This document shows positions 8,647-16,303 of a DNA stretch of 64,000 nucleotides, piece by piece (the first letter of the stretch is position 1; the number at the start of each line of letters is the position of its first letter). The notes under the pieces are model-generated. The model had not been told where the DNA came from and did no database searches. It worked only from the letters and a program-made list of their open reading frames with translations. The stretch comes from JAUNSR01 sp036655355. Lineage in GTDB: Bacteria; Bacteroidota; Bacteroidia; Bacteroidales; JAUNSR01. The DNA lies in the NCBI GenBank assembly GCA_036655355.1, contig JAVVQG010000014.1, forward strand, positions 1 through 64,000, in the 5' to 3' direction. The position numbers were made by a program, and so were the translations under genes.

Positions 8647-8654
8647 TATTTTTG
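8647..8654 (+). promoter_or_regulatory. -7 element for the GNAT gene
   Basis: TATTTTTG fits TAnnTTTG and ends 25 bp before the ATG at 8680. It sits just after the hisS terminator, so terminator and promoter are packed together. Confidence 0.5.
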
Positions 8655-8679
8655 GCCGGTAATTCAAACACAAACCATT

Positions 8680-9174
8680 ATGCTTCACCTTAAATCCGCT
8701 TCCCTTTCCGATATCCCGTTGATTCATGCATTGGCGGCCAAAACATGGGCGAACACCTACGGCGAAATCCTATCGCCCGAGCAACTCGAATGGATGTTTC
8801 ACCGCATGTATTCGCACGATAGCCTTCGCCGGCAAATCACCGAGGGACAGCAGTTTTTTATCGCCTATCGGAATGAAACACCGTACGGTTACATCTCGAT
8901 CGAACGCGAAGGAAGTCACCTGTTTCATTTCCAGAAGATTTATGTGATTCCCGAGGGACAGGGAAAAGGGATCGGGGCGGCATTGGTTGAGAAAGGCATC
9001 GCCTATGTGCGCAGCATCCAGCCCGAACCGTGCCGGATCGAACTGAACGTGAATCGAGCCAATAAAGCACTCCATTTCTATCGCAAGATGGGATTCGAAA
9101 TCGACCGAGAAGGTGATTTTCCAATCGGGAACGGCTATTTTATGAATGATTACATTATGAAATTGGAGCTTTGA
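8680..9174 (+). CDS. GNAT family N-acetyltransferase
   Basis: A 164-residue acetyl-CoA-dependent acyltransferase. Motif A of the GNAT fold is clear: KIYVIPEGQGKGIGAALVEKG, with the pyrophosphate-binding loop QGKGIG at 94-99. The C-terminal ELNVNRANKALHFYRKMGFEI (near 110-130) is the motif B stretch that many small-molecule and protein N-acetyltransferases share. Acceptor specificity cannot be read from the sequence. The beta-galactosidase gene follows on the same strand 44 bp later without a terminator, so co-transcription is possible. There is no signal peptide. Confidence 0.88.
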   Translation: MLHLKSASLSDIPLIHALAAKTWANTYGEILSPEQLEWMFHRMYSHDSLRRQITEGQQFFIAYRNETPYGYISIEREGSHLFHFQKIYVIPEGQGKGIGAALVEKGIAYVRSIQPEPCRIELNVNRANKALHFYRKMGFEIDREGDFPIGNGYFMNDYIMKLEL

Positions 9175-9218
9175 TCACATCGAACCCTCCTAAAACAGAT
9201 ACCTAACAACCTAATTGA

Positions 9219-12200
9219 ATGAAAAAAGAGACAAAGCGTAGCGCTGCTATCTTTCCCCTTGTTTTCGGTTCGCTCTTGTCGGCTGCATTGATGCCGCAAA
9301 GCGTTCAGTCTGCTATTGCCGATGCGGTGGTGAACACTGCAACGACGCAACTTTCTGCCCCTGCGGGCGATGAATACTACAAGCAAGTAACCAATCCGAA
9401 TCTTATTTCGATCAACCAGGAAGCGCCGCGTGCCTCGTTCATCCCCTATGCGGATGATGCGCAGGCGATTGCAAACCGTCGCAGCGAATCGCCTTACTTC
9501 CTTTCGTTGAATGGTACGTGGAAATTCCATTACACGGAAAATCCGGCACAGCGTATCGTCGATTTCAAAAATCTGTCGGCGCAGAGTGCCCGATGGAACG
9601 ATATCAAAGTACCCGGCAACTGGGAGATCCAGGGCAACGGTATTCCGATCTATACAAACATTCCGTATGAATTCGTAAGTGCGCAGAAACCTTACATGCA
9701 GGCTCCGAACCCGCCGATGGTACCTGCGGAGTTCAATCCGACGGGAACCTATTTCCGCACGATGGAGATTCCTGCCGCGTGGGACGGTCGCGACATCTTC
9801 ATCAGCATCGACGGTGTGAAATCGGCCGCTTACCTTTACGTGAACGGCGAGTTCGTGGGCATGGGGAAAAACAGCAAAACCCCTTCGCGCTACAACATCA
9901 CCCGATTCTTGAAACCGGGCAAAAACGAACTGGCGATCCAGGCGTTCCGTTGGAGCGATGCATCGTACATCGAGTGTCAGGATTTCTGGCGTCTGAGCGG
10001 TATCGAACGCGAGGTGTACCTTTATTCGCAGCCGAAACTTCGTTTTGAGGATTTCCATGTGGTGGCATCGCTCGATGAGAGCTACAAAAACGGGTTGCTG
10101 CACCTCGATGTCGATCTGAAGAATCCGCAGCAGCACAAAGCCGGCGTAACGATGCGGTTGTTGGACGCAAACAACAAGGTGGTGCTTGAGAAAAATGCAC
10201 CCGTACAGGGCAACACCCTCTCGTTCGATGCGCAATTGGCCGATGTGGCGACGTGGAGTGCCGAAACGCCGAACCTCTATACCCTGCTGCTTTCAATCGT
10301 GGATGCCGATGGAAAACAAACCGAACTGATCACTTCGAAAGTGGGATTCCGCAAGGTGGAGATCAAGAACAAACAGCTGCTTGTAAACGGTCAGCCGATC
10401 CTGGTAAAAGGGGTGAACCTGCATGAACACAACCCCGCTACGGGACATTATGTGGAGGAATCGCTGTTGATGAAAGATTTCGAACTGATGAAACAGCTTA
10501 ACGTCAACACCATCCGTACGTGCCACTATCCGCAGCAGGAACTTTTCTACGAACTGTGCGATAAATACGGTTTCTATGTGATCGACGAGGCCAACGTGGA
10601 AGCGCACGGCATGGGTTACGACCTGCGAAAAGGGCGTACCATCGGAAACAATCCGCTGTATGAGCAAATGATCGTTGACCGCAACATCCGCATGTTCGAA
10701 CGCGATAAGAACTTCCCGTCCGTCATCACCTGGTCGATGGGGAACGAGTCGGGCAACGGCGTGTGTTTCTATTCCGCTTACAAATGGATGAAAGAGCAAG
10801 ACCCGACGCGCCCCGTGCAATACGAGCGTGCCGGATTGGAATGGAACACCGATATTTTCTGTCCGATGTATGAAAAAGCCGAAGGAATGGAGCAATACGC
10901 GCTTTCTCCGGATGCGGATCGTCCGCTGATCCAGTGCGAATATGCGCACGCGATGGGAAACAGTCTGGGCGATTTCCAGGACTACTGGGATGTGATCGAG
11001 AAATACGACATCCTGCAGGGGGGCTGTATTTGGGACTGGGTGGACCAGGGCTTGGATAAGACCGCGGCAGACGGATCTCATTTCTGGGCATACGGCGGTG
11101 ACTTCGGTCCCGTGGGCACTCCAAGCGACGATAACTTCCTGATCAACGGTGTTATCTCGCCGGACCGTACCCTAAAACCGGGCAGTCACGAGGTGCGTAA
11201 AGTACATGCCAACATCCGATTCAAAAACTTCGATCCCGCTACGGGCGAGTTGACGCTGAAGAACTTCTTCTCGTTCACATCGCTTGATAAATACAGCTTC
11301 GAGTATGAACTCAGCACGCCGAAAGGGGTGGTATCGAAAGGTACGTTCAAGACATCGCTTCATCCCCTTCAGGAAGAAATCGTTCGTTTGAATGCGAAAG
11401 TAAGCGCTTCGAATCTGGCGAAACAGGAGTACTTCCTGACGGTTCGCGCCCGTTTGAAAAATGCCGAACCGTTGCTTCCGGCGAAATATGTGATCGCCGA
11501 ACATCAGTTCGAGCTTTCATCGCCGAAGTTTACGAACGTGGCCAACAGCAGCACCTCGAAGGTGACATTTGCCGAAGAGGGAAATAATGTGGTGATCAAA
11601 GGCGCGGATTTCGCGTTGACACTCAACAAAGAGAGCGGTATCTTCACCTCTTATCAGGTGAAAGGCAACGAGTTGATTCTGGACGGCTTCGGTCCGCGTC
11701 CGAGTTTCTGGCGTGCCCCGACAGACAACGATTACGGTTACCGCATGCCGATCCGTCAGCAGGCGTGGCTTGATTTGTCGAACGGCGGATTGAAGATCGC
11801 ATCGGTGGAAACTTCCGCTCCGGCAACCAACGAGGTGTTGGTGAAATGCAGCTATACCACCGGTCAGCAGGTGGAATACGGCGTTGAGTACCGCATTTTC
11901 GGTGACGGAACGGTAGCGATGACCAATTCCTTCACAGCGAAAGAGAAGATGGAATTCGTGCCGCGTATGGGTGTGAAAATGCAATTGCCGAAACGTTTCG
12001 ATCAGCTTTCTTACTTCGGTCGCGGACCGTGGGAGAACTACACGGATCGCAAGCATTCGGCCTTTGTAGGACATTACAAACAGAGCGTTTCGGAGCAGTA
12101 TTTCGGATATGTTCGTCCCCAGGAAAACGGACACAAATCGGATGTGCGTGCGATGAAACTGACCGATTCGAAGCACAACGGTCTGATTATCGTCACAGAT

Positions 12201-12527
12201 TCTTTGTTCGGCTTTAACGCCCTGCACATGACGACGGCCGATCTGGATGGCAATTTCCGTCCCGGTACGTTTGCCGATCCGGCGAAGAAGAATCTGGATT
12301 TCAAACACATCAACGACATCAAAGAACGCGACTTGACAGAGCTTCATATCGATCACATCCACTCGGCAGTGGGTGGCGACGACAGCTGGGGTGCGCTTCC
12401 GGTAGCGAAGTACCTTACTTATCCGAACCCGGATCAGGAGATCAGATACACTGTGTACTTTTTTCCGGTGGTAAACGGCAAGGTGGCTAACAAGGCCGCT
12501 GCAGGTTCGTTGCCGGTGCGGTTGTAA
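9219..12527 (+). CDS. Beta-galactosidase, GH2, large LacZ type, exported
   Basis: An 1102-residue glycoside hydrolase that releases terminal beta-galactose. A signal peptide occupies residues 1-32 (KKETKRS then a hydrophobic run ending near SVQSA). The sugar-binding N-terminal domain and immunoglobulin-like domains precede the catalytic barrel. The acid/base Glu is E510 in WSMGNESGNG and the nucleophile is E574 in IQCEYAHAMGNS. The C-terminal LacZ small-chain domain (FGRGPWENYTDRKHSAFVG near 930-948) is present. The architecture is the LacZ one, not the shorter beta-glucuronidase or beta-mannosidase ones. Export to the periplasm suggests action on imported or surface-processed glycans. No SusC/SusD pair is adjacent. 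A perfect terminator follows. Confidence 0.95.
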   Translation: MKKETKRSAAIFPLVFGSLLSAALMPQSVQSAIADAVVNTATTQLSAPAGDEYYKQVTNPNLISINQEAPRASFIPYADDAQAIANRRSESPYFLSLNGTWKFHYTENPAQRIVDFKNLSAQSARWNDIKVPGNWEIQGNGIPIYTNIPYEFVSAQKPYMQAPNPPMVPAEFNPTGTYFRTMEIPAAWDGRDIFISIDGVKSAAYLYVNGEFVGMGKNSKTPSRYNITRFLKPGKNELAIQAFRWSDASYIECQDFWRLSGIEREVYLYSQPKLRFEDFHVVASLDESYKNGLLHLDVDLKNPQQHKAGVTMRLLDANNKVVLEKNAPVQGNTLSFDAQLADVATWSAETPNLYTLLLSIVDADGKQTELITSKVGFRKVEIKNKQLLVNGQPILVKGVNLHEHNPATGHYVEESLLMKDFELMKQLNVNTIRTCHYPQQELFYELCDKYGFYVIDEANVEAHGMGYDLRKGRTIGNNPLYEQMIVDRNIRMFERDKNFPSVITWSMGNESGNGVCFYSAYKWMKEQDPTRPVQYERAGLEWNTDIFCPMYEKAEGMEQYALSPDADRPLIQCEYAHAMGNSLGDFQDYWDVIEKYDILQGGCIWDWVDQGLDKTAADGSHFWAYGGDFGPVGTPSDDNFLINGVISPDRTLKPGSHEVRKVHANIRFKNFDPATGELTLKNFFSFTSLDKYSFEYELSTPKGVVSKGTFKTSLHPLQEEIVRLNAKVSASNLAKQEYFLTVRARLKNAEPLLPAKYVIAEHQFELSSPKFTNVANSSTSKVTFAEEGNNVVIKGADFALTLNKESGIFTSYQVKGNELILDGFGPRPSFWRAPTDNDYGYRMPIRQQAWLDLSNGGLKIASVETSAPATNEVLVKCSYTTGQQVEYGVEYRIFGDGTVAMTNSFTAKEKMEFVPRMGVKMQLPKRFDQLSYFGRGPWENYTDRKHSAFVGHYKQSVSEQYFGYVRPQENGHKSDVRAMKLTDSKHNGLIIVTDSLFGFNALHMTTADLDGNFRPGTFADPAKKNLDFKHINDIKERDLTELHIDHIHSAVGGDDSWGALPVAKYLTYPNPDQEIRYTVYFFPVVNGKVANKAAAGSLPVRL

Positions 12528-12552
12528 TAGCGAATAAGCATACTATCTATTG

Positions 12553-12599
12553 ATCGTCTTGAGAGGAGGGATTATCCCTTTTCTCAAGACGATTTTTTT
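12553..12599 (+). terminator. Terminator after GH2 beta-galactosidase
   Basis: A perfect 12-bp stem ATCGTCTTGAGA/TCTCAAGACGAT (12553-12564 with 12582-12593) is followed by seven T residues. Confidence 0.88.
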
Positions 12600-13025
12600 G
12601 TTACTGAAACTTTAACTAGTGTGAAATATGTGGCTTGTTTATAATAAATTATATATTGATTTATTTAACAATGTAGGATGGGGAATTTGATAGTGGTGAT
12701 GTTAATGTCTGTGAATAGTTCTCGTTTGGGATGTTTTCGAAGAAAGCATTCGAAGAATGGTTTGTATTGACAACTATATTGTATACAAGCTATTTATATT
12801 AAAATATTAAGCGTTAGTTTTGTTTGTTATATGTCATCAGTCTAAATAGTGAAAATAAATAAAACAATATCTATTTTACACTGTTTTTATTTTCGGAAGC
12901 TATAAATAAGATACGTTTTAAATAACGATAAGTGTTTATTTAAAATCGAATAAGTATTACTTCTCTTTAAACTGAAACTAATTAATGGGAATTCTCCCTT
13001 TTTAATAACAACTTAATTATTAGCT
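12600..13025. other. AT-rich intergenic region without a recognisable gene
   Basis: About 425 bp of strongly AT-rich sequence separates the GH2 terminator from the lipoprotein gene. I see no open frame of credible composition and no clean TAnnTTTG element. The promoter of the downstream lipoprotein gene must lie here. The composition differs sharply from the GC-richer GH2 gene on its left. Confidence 0.6.
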
Positions 13026-14756
13026 ATGAAAACAGTGAAATTTAGAAATTTGTTGGCAGCGGGTATGAGTGCATCGCTCCTGTTTGGCTTTTTCTCGTGT
13101 ACAAGTGATGAGGATAAAATTGATCCGGTAAATAACCAACGTGAAATCACGTTTAGTTTTGATCCGATGACGTTGACGGAGACAAGAACAACTACAACTA
13201 CAGACCCAGCTGCTTGTCCAGGTTCTGATATTCAAAATCTATTTGTTACTATTAGTTTGTACCAAGAGAAAGATGGTACACTTGGTAAATCAGCTGGAGA
13301 CAAAGATGTTTCTATTAAGGATGAACCATTGATTAGTTATTCAGGTAATTTGAAAACTGTGCCAAAACAGTTAGGAGAAGGAGATTATTATATTACCGAT
13401 GTAGTGATCAAAGATGCTGCCGGTGATGCCGGAAATATTATTTATCGTGGAGTACAAAAAGATTCTGAATTTGCAGGGTATCTTCCTTCAGAAGGTTTGC
13501 TTGATCCAGCAACGAAAATTCAATTAACGGCTTACGATAAGAAGGATTATAAACTATACGTTTTATGTGCGCATGACCAACCTGTAAGTTTCTTCTATAA
13601 TCCTAAGTTCTTTGTTGATATTACGAAATTGGAATGTATTTCTCTATACATAAATAGATGTCATCCTACAGCAGGTCACTTGTTGCCATCAGGATCACTT
13701 TCAGTTTATCCAACTACGGTAAATGAAGCAGGTCAAGTAATTAAACCAAATCCACTACCGACTCCTCTTTATACAGATGAATTTGGAATGGATGGAAATG
13801 AGTATGATTTTGGTAGATTATGTTTTGGTGGTGATAATGTCAAAGCATATTGGATTGTTATTTCTGGTGAGGAATATAGTAAGGATGATATTGAAGCAGA
13901 AGAATTTACCAAAGAATTTGGTTATACTAAAGCACAACTTGAAAAAATCGCACTAACTGAACCGGAAGGAGATGACGACGGAAATGGAATTGAATGGAAA
14001 GATATGCTGAAATATCTCGAAGTTTACTTCTGCGAAGAAGAGCAAACGTGTCCTGATTTTAACTGTGTCACTTTCAATGGGGATGTCGTTGGAACACAAT
14101 TTTTCTCAGCAACTCAATTGGGAAAAGACGATTGGACATTAATTGATCCTGCAAGTGGTATGAGTGTTACCTCTTTGAGAATCAAAAATAGAGGAACCAG
14201 TGATAATTACCTTCAAGCAACTTTCCAGTCTAATAAGAATTATTTAGCATTTGTAAGTCCGTTATTTGACTATACTGCACAAAATAAATTGAATATTGAT
14301 TTCAAATTTTTAGATGGTCAAGTCACTCCGGAAAAATCTTCATTAACTCGTACATGGCATAACGATATTGATAAAGTATCAGTTATCATAACCGGTATTG
14401 ATGTAACAGGAAATGAAATACCCGGATCAGAACATTCACGAGACATAACAATCGGAGAAAATTGCAATCAATGGCAAACTATTCCATTTACTCTTGCGGG
14501 TATCACAAACGGTTGTGTGAAAATTAAAATAGAAATAGTACCTCTTGCTACTGATTGCAAGCCTATTAAAAAATGCTATAAGCATCATGATGCCAACTGT
14601 AAAGACGATCATTGTGTATATAAAAATGGAACTCATAAACCACATAAATGGTATTATTCATCAGATAAAGAATGGGTAGTTGATTATCCGGTAACCGTTG
14701 ATATGGACAATATCTGCATTGAATCAGGAATTGCAGGCGTTCCTTCAATGAGATAA
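13026..14756 (+). CDS. Large surface or periplasmic lipoprotein of unknown function
   Basis: I do not recognise the 576-residue product. It begins with a lipoprotein signal ending SLLFGFFSC, with the lipidated Cys at residue 25. A Thr-rich linker (ETRTTTTTDPAACPG) comes next, then a beta-rich body. From about residue 350 to 500 the pattern (FSATQLGKDDWTLID..., LQATFQSNKNYLAFVSPLFD, LNIDFKFLDGQVT) looks like a jelly-roll fold of the choice-of-anchor or carbohydrate-binding kind. Residues 511-542 form a striking Cys/His cluster with four Cys and six His that could bind metal or form disulfides. Codon use is more AT-rich than in neighbouring genes, which suggests a different history. It is a single gene with its own terminator. 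Confidence 0.8.
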   Translation: MKTVKFRNLLAAGMSASLLFGFFSCTSDEDKIDPVNNQREITFSFDPMTLTETRTTTTTDPAACPGSDIQNLFVTISLYQEKDGTLGKSAGDKDVSIKDEPLISYSGNLKTVPKQLGEGDYYITDVVIKDAAGDAGNIIYRGVQKDSEFAGYLPSEGLLDPATKIQLTAYDKKDYKLYVLCAHDQPVSFFYNPKFFVDITKLECISLYINRCHPTAGHLLPSGSLSVYPTTVNEAGQVIKPNPLPTPLYTDEFGMDGNEYDFGRLCFGGDNVKAYWIVISGEEYSKDDIEAEEFTKEFGYTKAQLEKIALTEPEGDDDGNGIEWKDMLKYLEVYFCEEEQTCPDFNCVTFNGDVVGTQFFSATQLGKDDWTLIDPASGMSVTSLRIKNRGTSDNYLQATFQSNKNYLAFVSPLFDYTAQNKLNIDFKFLDGQVTPEKSSLTRTWHNDIDKVSVIITGIDVTGNEIPGSEHSRDITIGENCNQWQTIPFTLAGITNGCVKIKIEIVPLATDCKPIKKCYKHHDANCKDDHCVYKNGTHKPHKWYYSSDKEWVVDYPVTVDMDNICIESGIAGVPSMR

Positions 14757-14785
14757 CCGACCCTTCTAATTGATAAATAAAAAGA

Positions 14786-14828
14786 GATGCCGTTAAGTTT
14801 CTGCTTAACGGCATCATTTATTTTTTTT
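14786..14828 (+). terminator. Terminator after the unknown lipoprotein
   Basis: A perfect 12-bp stem GATGCCGTTAAG/CTTAACGGCATC (14786-14797 with 14804-14815) is followed by a long T-rich tail. Confidence 0.88.
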
Positions 14829-15007
14829 GCCCAACACACCCTTGACAAGTAAATCCTTAATCTCATTTATTCCACGGAATAAGGATATGTCTCCTGGCAA
14901 ATCAACGTTTGTTACCAATAACTCTCTAATCAAGGTGCATAACTATTATAAAACATTAATCCCCTCATAATATTTGCAATAAATATCAGAATATGAATTA
15001 TAAAAAC

Positions 15008-15169
15008 TATCTTTGTGTCAAGTTTGAAAAGAGAACTCGTCAGAACAATAGAAATGTATCGAACGTTCATTTGTCTTAAGTTTAGGAAAATAAAGATCAA
15101 TACAGCTTTGGATTTGCCCCTTTACTCTATCAAATTCTATTAATAATCCAATTTAAATTTTAAGCACAA
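15008..15169 (+). promoter_or_regulatory. Promoter and long 5' leader of the RRM protein gene
   Basis: TATCTTTG at 15008-15015 is an exact TAnnTTTG match. Transcription from it would leave a leader of about 140 nt before the ATG at 15170, much longer than the usual leaders in this window. No open frame is visible in the leader. The 14829-15007 stretch before it holds nothing else I can name. Confidence 0.55.
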
Positions 15170-15550
15170 ATGAACATTTTCATTGCTAACTTGTCATGGG
15201 CGATTACAGATGCCGACCTTGCAGATCTATTTGAAGAATACGGCGAAATCAAATCAGCCAAAGTAATCATGGACCGTGAAACTGGTAAATCAAGAGGTTT
15301 CGGTTTCGTTGAACTAGCAGACGAAGAGCAGGCTAAACGCGCTCTTACTGAACTAAACGGTGCAACTTATGATGACAAAGTAATTAGCGTATCAGAAGCT
15401 CGTCCACGTGAAGAGCGTCCTCGCACAGGTGGTGGCTTCGGCGGCAACCGTGGTGGATTCAACCGCGAAGGTGGTAACCGTGGTGGTTTCGGTGGCGGTG
15501 ACCGTCCACGCAGAAACTTCGGTGACAAACCAAGAAACGATCGTTATTAA
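15170..15550 (+). CDS. RRM-domain RNA-binding protein with Gly/Arg-rich tail
   Basis: A 126-residue protein with one RNA recognition motif. RNP2 is IFIANL at residues 3-8 and RNP1 is KSRGFGFV at 40-47, with the aromatic residues needed for RNA stacking. The tail from residue 85 is rich in GGFGGNRGG and GGDRPRRNF units, typical of bacterial Rbp proteins in Bacteroidota and Cyanobacteria. Such proteins bind single-stranded RNA and are often cold-induced or abundant. The unusually long leader may regulate its own synthesis, which is inference. The protein is cytosolic and complete, with a strong terminator downstream. Confidence 0.95.
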   Translation: MNIFIANLSWAITDADLADLFEEYGEIKSAKVIMDRETGKSRGFGFVELADEEQAKRALTELNGATYDDKVISVSEARPREERPRTGGGFGGNRGGFNREGGNRGGFGGGDRPRRNFGDKPRNDRY

Positions 15551-15584
15551 TTAGGTAAGTAGATACTTACTTGTTTAAGATATC

Positions 15585-15627
15585 AAACCCCTCAAACGGC
15601 ATAAGGCTGTTTGAGGGGTTTTCTTTT
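15585..15627 (+). terminator. Terminator after the RRM protein
   Basis: A perfect 13-bp stem AAACCCCTCAAAC/GTTTGAGGGGTTT (15585-15597 with 15609-15621) is followed by a T-rich tail. A 7-bp palindrome GTAAGTA/TACTTAC lies just upstream at 15555-15570. Confidence 0.9.
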
Positions 15628-15705
15628 TTCTCTCGGATTCTCCGGCATCTCCCCTCAATTTCCCGGAATACCTCTATTTAAAGCGCTTTCGGGAGAAACG
15701 AAGAA

Positions 15706-15837
15706 TTCTTCGGGATCCTATATATTTCTTTCGGGATCCTACAAAATCCTTTCGGAATCCTAAATTTTCTCGATTTCACGGCGGGGAAATAAGAATTCGT
15801 CGACCGGTAAATAGGCTTAACGCGGCGGGGAAATAAG
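15706..15837 (+). repeat. Degenerate repeats in the gap between RRM gene and tRNA
   Basis: TTCGGGATCCTA occurs at 15709-15720 and 15730-15741, with a variant TTCGGAATCCTA at 15751-15762. A second motif, CGGCGGGGAAATAAG, occurs near 15779 and near 15823. The rest of 15628-16045 shows nothing I can support as a gene. Confidence 0.6.
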
Positions 15838-16045
15838 CTTTTCGTATGCAGGGAACTGGAATTTTGCTCTTTCACGACTCTTTTTAGTAGGATTTCAACT
15901 GTTTTTCTTCCGAATACAATCCTTAAAGGGGGTAATGAAGGACAATTTCGCAGTGAGTTATATGTTAAAATGATAACTAATTTAAGCATTTTCTTTCTGA
16001 TATAAAATAAATTTCACAAATTTGCATTAGAGATCATTCTCTGAT

Positions 16046-16118
16046 GCCGCAATAGCTCAGTTGGTAGAGCACTGCATTCGTAATGCAAAGGTCGCGGGTT
16101 CGACTCCCGCTTTCGGCT
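16046..16118 (+). tRNA. tRNA-Thr (CGT anticodon)
   Basis: A 73-nt cloverleaf is visible by eye. The D arm is GCTCAGTTGGTAGAGC and the anticodon loop TTCGTAA has CGT at its centre, reading ACG codons. The T arm is GCGGG-TTCGACT-CCCGC. The 3' CCA is not encoded. The acceptor stem (GCCGCAA with TTTCGGC) has one C-U mismatch, and the outer anticodon-stem pair is C-A. Both are tolerable but worth checking. Confidence 0.93.
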
Positions 16119-16147
16119 CTAAAATCTATGCCATTTGAAAACAGAAA

Positions 16148-16175
16148 AACGGTTGCCTTGTGAAAGGCAACCGTT
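16148..16175 (+). terminator. Hairpin after tRNA-Thr
   Basis: A perfect 12-bp stem AACGGTTGCCTT/AAGGCAACCGTT with a 4-nt loop follows the tRNA by 29 nt. The tail is only weakly T-rich. Confidence 0.7.
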
Positions 16176-16224
16176 GCTATTTAAATATCTTCTTTCCATC
16201 CCCCGCACTCTCCCGATATCTTCG

Positions 16225-16232
16225 TACCTTTA
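16225..16232 (+). promoter_or_regulatory. Possible -7 element for the hybrid sensor gene
   Basis: TACCTTTA matches seven of eight positions of TAnnTTTG and lies 71 bp before the ATG at 16304. Confidence 0.4.
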
Positions 16233-16303
16233 ATATTCCAAACCGCACCCTTTTCCGGAAAGGTTTCTTTCGTTCCGATTAATTAAGAACAACGAATATA
16301 CAG

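Noticed and set aside
9150..12362. Long antisense frames opposite the GH2 gene
   Set aside because: They are Arg/His-rich shadows produced by the codon bias of the real gene; the same applies to antisense frames over carB, leuC and the second LeuA-type gene.
15678..15989. Minus-strand open frame with RIPK repeats
   Set aside because: It is explained by the DNA repeats in the gap, has no start signals and no resemblance to a known protein.
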